Source: Utricularia gibba
Lineage: Eukaryota > Streptophyta > Magnoliopsida > Lamiales > Lentibulariaceae
Direction: 5' to 3'
DNA length: 37,863 nucleotides
Assembly (NCBI GenBank): GCA_002189035.1
Contig: NEEC01000141.1
Location: forward strand, 1 to 37,863
The notes below the pieces were generated by a model that worked only from the letters and a program-made list of their open reading frames with translations, made no database searches and was not told where the DNA came from. Shown here piece by piece: positions 1-11,084 of this stretch (within the stretch, counting starts at the first letter, position 1; every line of letters begins with the position of its first letter). A program made the translations under genes and the position numbers.

Positions 1-768
1 TCAACAGCTGTTCATCGGTGTCCAGCAGCCGATGCCAAGACTGCGGGAATCTAGCGAAGAGGGATTGCGAGCATTTGAGATGCAGAACCTGCTGCAGAAG
101 CCATGGTTTCCAGTGCCCTACACACGTTAAAAGCACTTGGGTCCCCGTCGCTCGCCGCCGCCCCAGGCATCTTCTCATGCACCAGATTTCCGATCACCCA
201 AACCCTAAAAAATACAGAGCAAATCAACCACCATTATTTCTAGGTATTTCTCTCTCTCTTTTTTTACTTTAATTCATCTCGACACAGTGTTCCAGATTCT
301 TCTCGCCAACCGCAAAATCATAGGCACTGTGTAGCGTTGTTGCTGTTAAATCTCACTTTCATTGTTGCAGCTGAATACTGTTCACCAAAGCATAACCCTA
401 GCCACACTAACCTACCCCTGCCCTGACCCGCATGATCTGTCTGAACCCACCAAGAGATCTGGGCAAATCTCTGATGTTTTTTTTTTGTTTTTTAACGTTG
501 TCATTCTAAAACTGAAATCTCAAAGATTAGCAATTCTGAAAACTACCTAGTCAGCTAGCATCTTTTTTCTGGTTTAGGGTTAGAAGGGCGAGAATTTCCA
601 GCAGAAGTAAGTTTTCCGGCAGTTTTCCGATGCGTTAGAGTGAGCTCCATTGACAGCATGGTGGATCAGTATGCATACCAGACATCTGTTAACATCTCCG
701 GCCACATGTTCACCGGAATACTCTATGACCAGGGCCCTCGGAACCGGATGGACCGGCAAACTTTCTAA
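1..768 (+). CDS. SRS: SHI/STY/SRS-family zinc-finger transcription factor, 5'-truncated by window edge
   Basis: Plant-specific SHI-RELATED SEQUENCE regulators act in the nucleus; in Arabidopsis they activate auxin biosynthesis genes and shape gynoecium, stamen and leaf. Exon 1 (to 243) is open at the window edge and carries the RING-like zinc finger, starting [20 protein letters not shown] at base 33 and running to [21 protein letters not shown] donor after 243 joins a ..TTTAG acceptor at 577. Exon 2 (578-768) restores phase through a split Gly codon and reads [20 protein letters not shown], then the IGGH-type domain with [12 protein letters not shown] and GILYDQGP. The hallmark IGGH is ISGH here. 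The protein stops 10 residues after LYDQGP. The true start lies upstream of the window. Family assignment is very secure; the subfamily member is not decided. Confidence 0.9.
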
Positions 769-2801
769 CCGGAGGAAGCTCCTTCTCAGCCCCAGCGGCT
801 GGCTTACTTCAGCAGCCTCTTTTTCATTCCAGAACATCTGCAAGCGGCACGGGTACAACCTCTCCGCATTACCCTAGCCCTAGTCCATTCTCAGCTTTTA
901 CTTGTATAAGTTCACAGCTTTTTCACAACCAAAACCCTTGACATGCAGCCAGGGTTTCTGAATATCCGTCTGAAAGTTTGGACTTGAACATGCAATGAAC
1001 CAGTCTAAATCCATTCAGATTGACTAACACTTCTGATTATCGAGGATGAAACATTGAGATTGTTCATCCCACAAGTGTTTTGAAGCAAGGAGCAGCCTCT
1101 TTCTTAGCATCTTTAGGTTTTGTTAAACTTGTACCTGAGTTTCCCAAGAACATTTGATTTTCCAAGATGTCATGAGAGGAGAACTGATTCTGCAGCAATG
1201 AAATTATTCATTTTCTTTCTAGTTATCTTACCAGGTTTCATCTTTTTGTTTTACAAAAACATTCTTAAAAAAAATTATACAAACACCATGCATGTTTCCT
1301 TAAATTACTTCTAAACACGATAAAAGATGGACAGATGTGAAGAATCACTCCTGTGAGTGTATCTAATGTACTTTATTTTAGTTTCAAACAATGGCGATGC
1401 CCCTTACCAAGAGCATCTTTGAGTGCTTTGAGTACAGATCTGTTCACTGTGGGAACTCGGGCACTCGAGAATGGGGCTGTTTGGTGCTCCTGTGTTCTTT
1501 CAAAATGGAGCATGTCCTTGATTGTGTCGGAAGTTGGAAACAGGAAGAGTCACTGGTGCGATGATTATAGATTAAGGGTTATGATGTTATGCACGAAAGA
1601 GACATGAAATTTACTGCTCACTCAGTTTCCACTTCTTCATTGCCAATTTTCTTGCTAGGTATCGAGTTTGGTGAAAGCACAGAAAAGATTTCTAAAATGC
1701 TGCTCTAGTTCTACACAAGAAAAATGTTAGAAAAGAAGCTCCTATATGCTGAGGCATCTACATGCTGAAACTTACTGTCTCTTCTTCTCCAAGCTGCTTT
1801 CATGAATTTTTACTTACAAGGTTTATTACAGACTTCCATGGCTTTAAACAGCCTCATGCTTAAAAGATTCACATTCACCTGAAGGTTTGCATACTAACTT
1901 TCAGAAGCAACTAAACATCCTGAAAATCAACCCATTTTGTACATGTTATGCAAGGTGAATGTGCCATTATTTTGTTACCTCAGGTCAACTTGAAAACCCC
2001 ATTTACTGACCTGATGAATTGATCAATCCTTTTCTTTGTGAAGTTCAATTGGACCTTCACATCTGGGACATGATTATTCGAACAAATGGCTTGTGCAGCG
2101 CACAGAACTTGTGTTGGCAAATCCAACCTAATTCTTCCCCACACATGGGACTGCGTTAGTTGGAAGTTAATGCAATGGGGCAGTATTAGCCGGTGGCCCA
2201 AAATTCAGGTGCTGAGAAAGGGAAGAAAGCACCAGTGGCAGCGGTGTGTGCACCGCGAAAGCAAAAGCAACCCATGTTGTGTTTGAGTGGATGGGGGAAA
2301 AGCAGGCATTGACAGGAGAAGCTAGAAAGCAAGTTGCTACCTTTACTGCCCAGAGGTTGAAGCCGGGGACTGAGGGGCAAACTCACCAAATGCTTTAAGA
2401 AGTCTACCCTGCGCCTACCTTAGCATCCAAACCCTAAAACAGATTCAGAGGTGACAGATGACCAAACATACTACAGTAAACTGAAGTGAAACGAAATGGA
2501 GAAGGGATCATATCAGGTCTGAACTCCCACCCACATCATCCAACCAAGATCTGTTCTTTTCTCAACATCACCATGTCAGGTTTTCAAATTCGAAAAAATT
2601 CGATTTGAGAAAAAAAAATGAAGAATTCTTGGGAAATAAACACGAATCCAATTTAAATATGACCCACATCATAATGTGGCTTAATCCTACATTTTGATAC
2701 AAATATTTTTTTTTGATCTTGATCAATATGATCGGTAAAACACGGAATTCCAATCGAATGCTGTGAAAATTTAAAAATCAAAATATAAATATTAAAATTT
2801 A

Positions 2802-2806
<5 letters not shown>
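769..2806. other. 3' flank of the SRS gene and intergenic DNA
   Basis: No gene was recognised. The first few hundred bases are probably SRS 3' UTR. A 60-codon open frame at 2216-2398, ending with residues KQVATFTAQRLKPGT before its stop, has no ATG at its start and matches no family I know. The other open frames here are short and compositionally unconvincing. Confidence 0.4.

Positions 2807-2839
<33 letters not shown>
2807..2839. repeat. (TA)16 microsatellite
   Basis: Uninterrupted TA dinucleotide run of about 33 bases inside AT-rich intergenic DNA. Confidence 0.95.
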
Positions 2840-2843
<4 letters not shown>

Positions 2844-5343
2844 CTTTAAAAATAAATTATATATATCTTAAAATGATTTATTGGGTGTCCTTCTAAGGGC
2901 ACATCTCAAATCCCATAGACAAAGTTACTCATGATTGAGTTGTATTGATATCATTTAAAAAATAAAATTGCTATGTATACATATTATTAAAATACATCAT
3001 TAAAAATTAAATAATAATAATATAAAAATAACATCATTAACAAGAAATTCTGACTGCCGTAACACAGCACACTCCCTCCATGCCACGTCATGTCGAATTT
3101 GAAAGTTAGAATGAATATTATATCTTAAAATAAATTTATTTTATTTAATTTAGATGATATAGCGAGATTAGTTTTTTATATTATTTTTAGTTAGTATATA
3201 AAATATTTGGGATTAGGTAACGTAGAGAAATAAACTCAGGATTGAAAAAATTCCTTTTAATTTCAGATTTAATTAAAACCCTAAAATAAGGGTAAAATAA
3301 ATTATAGATTACGTTTAACCGCATTGATCAAACAAACATTAGCTATATTTGAAAAAATCACTTTAAATTTAATTTTAGAGAAATTTAAAATGCTGATAGA
3401 ATAAGAATTAATATATGTTTGGAAGTATTTTTTAAAAAAACAATTATTACAAAATGAATTCATATTTAAAGTGTAAATAATGAGAATTGATTTTAATAAT
3501 TAATGATATATTTATCCATACTTATTAATAATTATATTTTATAAATTTTAAAATATGTTTTCGATATTATTTATATAAAAATATTACATGATTTTTGAAT
3601 CATATTTTATGCTATTAATTTAATTTAAATATATTTATATTAAAATTATAATTATAATTTAAAAATTAAAATAACTAAAATATTTATAAAAATAGATATA
3701 TCTGTACTTTCAATCTTAAAATCAATTTTCATATAGAAAATAATATCTCATTATTTTCACAAAGAATTCATATTCAAAAATTAATTCTCTTGTAATAGAA
3801 TTTTATATACCTCATTCTACATGCTTCCAGAAGTTGCTAGACATCAATAATTAAGGCAAGATGGGAGGAAGCAAATTGAATGATGCTGGTTGGATGGTTG
3901 GTCGAGGTTATGAATTGGATCCGCAGCAACGTGGGAGTCTCGGCATCGAGAGATCTGAGTACCGATGTGGGATCGGATAAATGCTGGCCCTCATTCACAA
4001 TCGCCTGTCTGCGCCAGAAACAGATATGCAGCTCCAACAGATGCCCATTTCCCGATCCCCACCACGCCCCGAGGGGATCTGCTGTCGGTTCAATGTACAC
4101 ACACCACAACCCAGGGCAGGGCCAGGCCACTTGCTCTTTCAATGATAGCAAGAAACGTGCACTGCAGCCCCGTCTGATGTTTTCCAGATAAATGTTAGCG
4201 ATTAAGGCGGCGCGTGAGGCTGAGGCTTCTCCTCTCCTGGCCGGCCACCGTCGTCTTTCAGCTTCAACGCCGTGTAGGTCTCTACTGGTACGTAGCTGTC
4301 GATTTCAAGATCCTAAATGAAAAGTCGTTTCCATTGGACCGGAGGAAGAAACGTGGTAACTTGGGAGCTTGTCTGAAATCTGCAGCACACACACTTCACC
4401 CTATTGAGACGATACTCGCCTTGTGAAGATGTATTTGTTGAAATTAAGTATCAGATAGATGGTAACAATATATCTGAAATCTACACAATAATAGTAAATC
4501 ACATTAAAAAAGAAATTAGTCTTCCATCTAATTAAGATTTTTTTTTTATGTAATTGTAGATAGTGTTCAAATTATAGATCAATCTAATTTCTTTTACCTT
4601 AACTCATTACATCTCTTTTTTTAATTAAAATTTGCACCAATACAAAACTCATATTGACTACCAAGAGTAATGTCGTAAAAAAAATGTTTTGATACTATAT
4701 TGAAATTAAAAATTCAATGTATCAAAGAAGTATACATAAAGTTTATGTACATAAAAAAAATTATATTAGAAAAAATTATGTGTAATTGATTATCAGTGAT
4801 TCGATATTTTATATATTAGATTATTTTATTTTTCATTTTAAGATATATTATTACTTGTTATAACAGCATTGTCAAGTGGTTGCCTTGTCACGCAGTATGG
4901 AGATTATATCTATGGCGGACGATTTCACTTAACCGGTTGGTCACTCTGCACAGACATGACAGAGTGTCTCGCGCAGGGAAGAGTCAACAGTGGATGCAAA
5001 CTCATGAAGACAGCAAACCTACTGCTCTGTCTCGGAGCTAAATCCCTGTCTTAACTCATGGAAATAATGCAGAAGAATACACGATAATTGGTAGGTGGAA
5101 TGGAACAACGCATCGAAGAAGGATAGACAGACAGATAATTCACCCTGTACCAAATGGAGGGTAAAAACGTCCAGCAAAACCTGCATTTGGGCCATGCAAG
5201 AGGCCCCATCACGATGGCCCATCATCTACCCCACACCCCCCTATCCGAAAGCAAAAGCAAACATTTTAATATATATTGTACAATTTCATTATTTTTTAAA
5301 TACAAAAAAAACAATGGGAAAATAAGGGCTTAGAATATTTTAA
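2840..5343. other. AT-rich intergenic DNA with two less AT-rich islands
   Basis: Very AT-rich apart from islands at about 3840-4430 and 4865-5260. Both islands hold open frames of up to about 100 codons on both strands, but none shows a recognisable domain or splice pattern. The islands could be decayed gene or transposon remnants, or distal promoter DNA. I see no terminal repeats. Confidence 0.4.
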
Positions 5344-5650
5344 TAAAATGATGAAACTAGGGGGTTTAGTACTATGTTATTAATACTTTATACTTTAATA
5401 AGATTTAATATAATTTATCAAATTAAATTATTCTGATTAAACTCCATACAAATCCGGTTCTCAATGACCATCGATCCGATTCATAATCCTAAATCCTAAA
5501 CTTTAAACCATAAAATGATGAAACTAGGGGGTTTAGTACCATGTTATTAATATTTGATCATTTAATGAAATTTAATCTAATTTATTAAATTGAATTATTA
5601 TGATTAATATCCATTCAAATCGGGTTCTCAACCACCGTCGATCCGATTTC
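5344..5650. repeat. Imperfect tandem duplication, 167-bp period
   Basis: Two copies, 5344-5482 and 5511-5650. Each starts TAAAATGATGAAACTAGGGG, continues GTTTAGTA-C-ATGTTATTAAT, and ends with a segment containing GGTTCTCAA and TCGATCCGATT. Start and end landmarks are both offset by exactly 167 bases. The copies differ by many substitutions, so the duplication is old. It lies just upstream of the BBX gene. Confidence 0.85.
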
Positions 5651-5710
5651 GGACCTCCGGTCCGACACAGTGGCGTTGGCAATGGGCAGAATATCTATCC
5701 ATCATCATCA

Positions 5711-5731
5711 TCTCTCTCTCTCTCTCTCTCT
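5711..5731 (+). repeat. CT-dinucleotide tract in the BBX leader or core promoter
   Basis: About ten TC units, preceded by an ATC triplet run, roughly 165 bases upstream of the BBX start codon. Pyrimidine tracts like this are typical of plant core promoters and 5' UTRs. That it works as a GAGA or Y-patch element is inference. Confidence 0.6.
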
Positions 5732-5896
5732 GTATCGCTTTTCCATGAGAAGAATAACATCTGAATCTCAGATAAAACTCCACTTCGGGGATTTAAAATG
5801 CTGCCGTAGCCGAGCTGTATCATGTGTCAGCCACACTGCATCTGCCCATAAATGGACCTCACTCTCTTCTTCAGGTGGAGCGCAGGGCAGAGTGAA

Positions 5897-6435
5897 ATGA
5901 AGATCCAATGCGATGTCTGCTGTAGAGCGGAGGCCAGGGTTTTCTGCGCCTCCGATGAAGCTGCACTCTGCCTCAACTGCGACCATCACATCCACTCAGC
6001 CAACAAGCTGGCGTCTCAGCATCCCCGCACTCCCCTCGTTGAGAACCACCGTGGAGAGTCTCCGCTCTGCGACACCTGCAAGGTACTTTTGATGAGATCT
6101 GTGAAACCCTTCTTCTTTTTAAGCAGTTCGGTTTGCTGCAGGAAAAGCGGGCGCTGGTGTTTTGCCAGGAAGATCGAGCGATCCTTTGCACGAACTGCGA
6201 CCTGGCGGCACACCAAGTTAACCAGTACACGAGGAAGCACAGCAGGTTCCTGTTCACAAGGATAAAAGTTGGAAACAATACACATGGAAGTGCACATCAG
6301 AACTGGGTTTCAAGCCAGAATGCCGTCTCCCAGAATTCAGCCATCACAATATCTGAGTATCTTCTCATGGGAACCTTACCATGTTGGCAAGTTGAGGACT
6401 TGCTGGAGAGCACTTCCAGTTTTTGTTACCAATAA
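5897..6435 (+). CDS. BBX: Double B-box zinc-finger protein (BBX structure group IV)
   Basis: Nuclear B-box proteins of this group modulate light signalling and anthocyanin synthesis, usually together with HY5 and COP1. Exon 1 (5897-6082) starts MKIQCDVC and encodes B-box 1 (CDVCCRAEARVFCASDEAAL then CLNCDHHIHSANKLASQH). A 59-base intron (AAG|GTACTT to TGCAG) is in phase 0. Exon 2 (6142-6435) gives B-box 2 (EKRALVFCQEDRAILCTNCD, then HQVNQYTRKHSRFLFT). No CCT domain is seen. The tail has ISEYLLMGTLPCWQVEDLLE, resembling the family's conserved LPGW-VEDLL segment. Read straight through, the protein is about 159 residues, short for this group. A weak donor at 6425 and acceptor at 6531 would extend it, so the 3' end is uncertain. 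A CT tract and a tandem repeat lie upstream. Confidence 0.88.
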
Positions 6436-6531
6436 ACTAACTGAAACCCATTCAATGAAATCTTAACAAAAAAAAAAATCACCATGAATTGGTTTTAACA
6501 ATTTCACCACTACATGATGTCTCATCGCCAG

Positions 6532-6882
6532 ATCCCCAGGCATATTGGTGGTACTCGCCAAACTCAGAAATGGGTACACTGAGGAGGATTCAAAATGATG
6601 CTGCATCAGTTATTTCACATGATGGAACCAATGAATCCCCTCAAGCAGATCCATTTTTCTGTGGCCTTCAACTGTCTCCCTTTTATCATCGTTCATGAAG
6701 TTGCTATGTTTTGGAAGAAAATCATAATTCGATACTTCTTCAGCTTAGGGTTTCCTTTCTCATTGTTTTCATTCATTTTGCAGACTCAGAGTGTAAGAGT
6801 TTGGACAGTTGATGGAATGTATACAAAACCCTGTCCAAATCTTAAAGCAAACAAGACCGCAGACATATTTAATTCTGGATGA
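6532..6882 (+). other. Possible additional 3' exons or 3' UTR of the BBX gene
   Basis: If exon 2 ended at 6424 and spliced to 6532, the frame would run on in phase as FYPQAYWWYSPNSEMG to a stop at 6696-6698. A later stretch after a good acceptor (TTTTGCAG, ending 6780) reads VRVWTVDGMYTKPC, loosely like the W-T-x-D-x-F-T-V-P element near the end of longer group-IV BBX proteins. I found no good donor linking the two. This may be an alternative 3' end, or decayed exons now in the 3' UTR. Confidence 0.3.
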
Positions 6883-6889
6883 GCCTGAA

Positions 6890-8601
6890 AGGAGGCTTCA
6901 CGAAAGCAGGTGAGGGATCATATGTCCCGTAGTCATCATCCCTGGTGTCTTTGAGTGCTCTTCCATGGATCTTCCTTCCGTCTTCGTGCTTCAAAAATTG
7001 TGAATCCTATACCAGGATTGGAAGAAAGACATGAATCCATGCACTCTTTCAACCTCAAAGCGAGCACATGGCGCTCGAATCCGACATTTTTGTAGACTTA
7101 GTTACTTACCTCTTGAGTTGGAGTCCTTTGCTCCATTGAATTTGAAACCCTCACTAAGACAAAATAAAGTTGTATCTTATTATATGTTAGAACGAGAATG
7201 ATAAATCAGCATGAGTAAAAGTGTATTCTTTGTACATTTTTCTATTGTATTTTCATTTTTATAAACTCAATATAGAGTATTCATCTTTGGTCGTAAAATT
7301 TGAAACTCAATGGACTGTATTCACAGTATATTCATGACACTGTGCATCTCGAGTTGGATTCAGTTTCAAATTTGATGCTGTGTGGCAAAAATGTGAAGAA
7401 GTTACCTGCAAAAGAGGTGGAAAGAATGGCGTAGAGGAGGAGGAGGAGGAGAGCTGCAGCAGCACCCGCAACAGCATTGTTCTTCTGCATCAGACTCATT
7501 CAATACCAGACGTGTTAAGGGCTCTTTATTACACTATATTCTCCAGAATTGATTGCCCATTAAAGTTAGGGAGCATCTTTACTTTTTTTCTCTTTTGAAA
7601 ACTTTTAGAGAAGTGAATTGAATCACCTTTTCGTTTTGAAAAATCCAAAGGAACATAAAGATGTGAATGTCTTTCTTGCAAACACTGAACCGGATATTCC
7701 TTCTCAGTGGGATGCTTTTTTTATGCATACTTTCCATAGTCTTCGATGTAGATTGTGAGGAAACAACATCTGTGCAGCATTCCAGAATCCTGAAAACCCC
7801 ATCTCTTACAAGTGCAAATTTTGACATTATTCCAGAACTCTATCCCTGCCATTCTGATTTTCCATGATAATACTGACTTTATCTAATTATTTTAATGCAA
7901 TGAATACTCCACATCGATGTCCTAAGCGTGATGGAATCAGGTATGAGTGTCGTAAACATGGTGGAGTTTCACCCAAAACGACAACGACAACACACCAAAT
8001 GCCACCTTTTTGCGTAGTACCACTGCTACGCAGTTTTGGTTGAGTAACTGTGCTGCGTATCTTTGAATGCTCTTTGTCATGTCGATATGGATATCAAGGC
8101 TCTTCATTTAATCTAACTGTCTCGCTCTGAAATCCTCGGGGATGAGTTTCTGGAGGGGATCGTTCTTCTGCTGCTAGTGCTGTTGCAAGGACATAATCAT
8201 ACCATTAACTTTAATGGCGCTTAGAAAATCGATCTGGCAGTGACAGTGTTTATTCCAAATGAGAGTGCCAACTTGCCAACTTATGTGAAGTGTAATAACA
8301 AGAACCTGAATCAGAGCAATGATGAGCATTTATTTGAAATGGCAATTTGGGAAAGCCATCTCCTCCCGTATGGCATCAACTGTCACATGGCGATTTCTCT
8401 GGTTGAACTGGAGGGACAACAAAAGCAAATGCTGATGTTCAGCATTTGTAACCGCTGCATAGCAGAACGCAATTGAAGAAGGAGATGCTTTTGTTTTAGA
8501 AAAGAATGAACACATTTTAGTTGTGCGATTGGATCACATTCATTTCACCATTCATATAATGCTGCATTCCCAATAACAAATCTCCCTGCATCACCGGAGC
8601 A
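6890..8601. other. Intergenic DNA between the BBX and glycosyltransferase genes
   Basis: Apart from the small candidate frame at 7667-7867, nothing is recognised. A 78-codon frame at 8240-8476 has no recognisable domain and a non-ATG start. A short perfect hairpin (TGCGTAG/CTACGCA arms, 8-base loop) lies at 8011-8032. Confidence 0.4.
7667..7867 (+). CDS. Candidate small secreted or membrane-anchored peptide, unrecognised
   Basis: A 66-codon ATG-initiated frame. The first 30 residues look like a signal peptide or single membrane segment (RIFLLSGMLFLCILSIVF), followed by a polar tail with HSRILKTPSL and ending ELYPCHSDFP. It has two cysteines after the hydrophobic segment and no known peptide-hormone motif that I can see. 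It sits alone between the BBX gene and the glycosyltransferase. It could equally be a chance frame. Confidence 0.2.
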   Translation: MSFLQTLNRIFLLSGMLFLCILSIVFDVDCEETTSVQHSRILKTPSLTSANFDIIPELYPCHSDFP

Positions 8602-9730
8602 ATGGAACTCGGACGCGGTGGCCCCGATAGGACCTTCCTCAAGCCCGGCGGCAGCCACCGCAAGAACCACCGCGATTACTTTGACCGTCGTCCAGTCTTT
8701 AAAACCATTTCCTGGTTCCTTCTCATCATCCTTGCGTCCTTGATCCTTACCAATTTCACGGATTCTCCAATTTGGAGCAAAGATTCCGACACCCACTTCA
8801 AGACTTCGAGGCAAAACTTAGCCTCAGTGAAGGAATATGATGACTTAGATAAAGTACTGAGAGCAGCAGCCATGGAGGGAAGCAAAACAGTGATCATAAC
8901 CACAGTCAATTCTGCATGGATGGAGCATGGCTCCATCTTCGATCTCTTCATGGAGAGCTTCACAATCGGGAACCAAACCTGGAGCCTTCTGAACCATCTG
9001 GTTGTAGTAGCTCTCGATCACAAAGCCTATACCCGTTGCTTGCAGATTCACATTCATTGCATCCCTATACCCCCAAGGAACAGATCTTTCCAAAACAACC
9101 CACTTCATGAGCACTGAGTACATGAAAATGGTGTGGAGAAGGATCGGCTTCTTAGGCGCCGTACTTGAAATGGGATACGACTTCATATTCACTGATGCAG
9201 ATATACTATGGCTAAGGAATCCATTTCCAAGGTTTCACGCCAAGGGAGATGCTGATCTCCAATTTGCTTGTGACCTCTACAAGCTGAACTCCACGGATTT
9301 GAACAACTTGCCGAACGGGGGTTTCATGTACGCAGTCTCAAACAATCGCACCATTCAGTTCTTCAAGTTCTGGAACAATGCGAGGGATTATTTCCCTGGT
9401 AAGAATGAGCAAGAAGTGTTCAACTTGGTGAAGTTTTACCCCATCATTTCTCGAATCGGGCTACAAATCCGGTTCCTCAACACTGATTACTTTGGTGGGC
9501 TTTGTCAGAGCCGCCATGATCTTGATCTTGTGATCACAGTGCACGCGAACTGCTGCGTTGTGTTGGGAAACAAGATCCATGATCTCAAACTAGTTATGAA
9601 AGAGTGGAACGAGTATATGTCTTTGGCTTCTGATGATGTTAGAAATCGCAAGAACTCAAGCACCGGCAGCAGATCGTGGGCTGGTTCTTTGAGATGCGGC
9701 ATGAAAAGGAAGCAGGTGCTGAACGGATGA
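8602..9730 (+). CDS. Nucleotide-diphospho-sugar transferase (GT77-like, At4g15970 type), one frame break
   Basis: Members of this family are Golgi type II membrane proteins that transfer sugars from nucleotide sugars to cell-wall polymers or glycoproteins; the acceptor of this clade is not established. The N-terminus (ATG 8602) has a basic cytosolic tail and one membrane anchor (SWFLLIILASLILTNF, residues about 37-52). The luminal part has VIITTVNSAWMEHGSIFDLF, then the DxD-containing FTDADILWLRNPFP, NGGFMYAVSNNRTIQFFKFW, TDYFGGLCQSR and VHANCCV. The first 157 or so codons are in one frame. From a CCCCC run at 9070-9074 homology continues one base shifted, to the stop at 9728-9730. One C fewer would restore the frame with no gap in family alignment. 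No intron is visible across 1.1 kb. It is either a recent pseudogene or a sequencing indel. Confidence 0.85.
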
Positions 9731-9881
9731 AAAAGTTTGGGGCAACTTCGGAATTACATGAAACTTACTGTAGTCATTTGTGGATTCTGATTAGTTTGAG
9801 GGGCAGTTTGTAATTGTTCAATAAGTTTTATATTGTGAAGAATGATTTGATTTTTGAAATTAATGGGGGTTATGGTGTATA

Positions 9882-9964
9882 TGGGCCGGACAGTAAGCCG
9901 GCTTTGTAGAGTAGTATAGTACTGTTTGATTTAAGGCCCAAAATTGATAACAAAACTAGGGTTT
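9882..9964 (+). promoter_or_regulatory. RPS25 promoter elements: site II motifs and telo-box
   Basis: TGGGCC at 9882-9887, GGCCCA at 9935-9940 and CTAGGGTTT (telo-box, complement AAACCCTAG) at 9956-9964, followed by a pyrimidine-rich leader to the ATG at 10039. Site II (TCP-bound TGGGCY) plus telo-box is the established signature of plant ribosomal-protein promoters. Confidence 0.75.
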
Positions 9965-10038
9965 CGTTGTGCGGCTCCAAAATTAGGTTTTCTCTCCGCC
10001 CCCTTTCTGTAGCTTCTCCGAGATAGTTTGCTGCTGTG

Positions 10039-11084
10039 ATGGTGAGATTCCTCTCTGCGGTCCTCAGACCAGGGCGCTTTGCGTTACCTGATCCCAGCTT
10101 CATTGATTTTACATCTTGGTTCTGTGATTTATAGGCTCCTAAGAAGGATAAGGCTCCCCCGCCGTCGTCAAAGCCGGCAAAATCAGGAGGTGGGAAACAA
10201 AAGAAAAAGGTCTGGCGATAGTTCCTGCATTTGTTTCTCTTCGATTGTATGTATGCTCGCTTGGGTTGTAATTTTGGTTTTATGGCATTATTTCTTTTAC
10301 AGAAATGGAGCAAGGGAAAGCAGAAGGAGAAAGTGAACAACATGGTTCTCTTTGACAAAGCAACATATGATAAATTGCTGTCAGAGGCACCGAAATACAA
10401 GCTCATCACCCCTTCGGTGCTCTCAGATCGTCTCCGGGTGAGCATATTTACGTACACAGAACCTTTTCATGAATTTAAACAGCTGCTTTTCCTGCTTGAT
10501 ATCCTATTCTTTCGTCGATATTCATATTAAACAAAAAATGTTACGCATTATCCTCTCTTCTGCTGAAGGACCTTCATTTTCTCGTTAAAATGATGAGTTT
10601 CTGGAATGCATGTGGATCATAGATAGGGTCTTCATGATGTTTGCTTTTTCCCATATTTTTCCGGGTTTTGAAGTCCTTAGTTTTTCTCTGCACCCTTTCA
10701 TTCGAGATTGTATATACTTCTACTTCGAATGGCTTCTTCTTCTTGAAGTGCCTGTGTTGAAGAACTGTTTCTTATGGTAGGATGTCCTCATTCTATGCAA
10801 TTGTCATGTTTGTTTCTCACTCCGACCTTGTCATACTTGGTTCTCTGTTTCTTTGGGATGCATTCTACCTCAAATGGTCTGCAGGGGATGGCTAATGAAT
10901 GCATGCAAAACATTGTAGTTCTCGACCTCGAGCATGTTTACATTTCCTCATTGCAGTTTCTGTTCTACAGATCAGCGGATCACTCGCAAGAAAAGCAATC
11001 AGGGACTTGATGGCTCGAGGCTCTATCAGAATGGTTTCTGCGCATTCCAGCCAACAGATATATACTAGGGCAACGAATACTTAG
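10039..11084 (+). CDS. RPS25: 40S ribosomal protein S25 (eS25)
   Basis: Structural protein of the small ribosomal subunit head. Four exons: 10039-10041 (the ATG alone), 10135-10209, 10303-10437 and 10971-11084. All introns are GT-AG and the phases agree, giving 108 residues, the normal eS25 length. The N-terminus is lysine-rich and disordered ([20 protein letters not shown]). The folded part reads [34 protein letters not shown] and [20 protein letters not shown], with the tail ending YTRATNT. The first intron falls directly after the initiator codon, so no open frame beginning at the ATG alone shows the gene. It lies 300 bases downstream of the glycosyltransferase and has its own promoter. 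The gene looks intact. Confidence 0.97.

Noticed and set aside
3837-4191. Overlapping frames of about 100 codons on both strands
   Set aside because: Neither strand shows a recognisable motif, splice pattern or convincing start context; noted only as an island of less AT-rich DNA.
9870-10457. 195-codon minus-strand frame
   Set aside because: It lies antisense to the RPS25 promoter, first three exons and introns; no domain is visible and RPS25 is certain.
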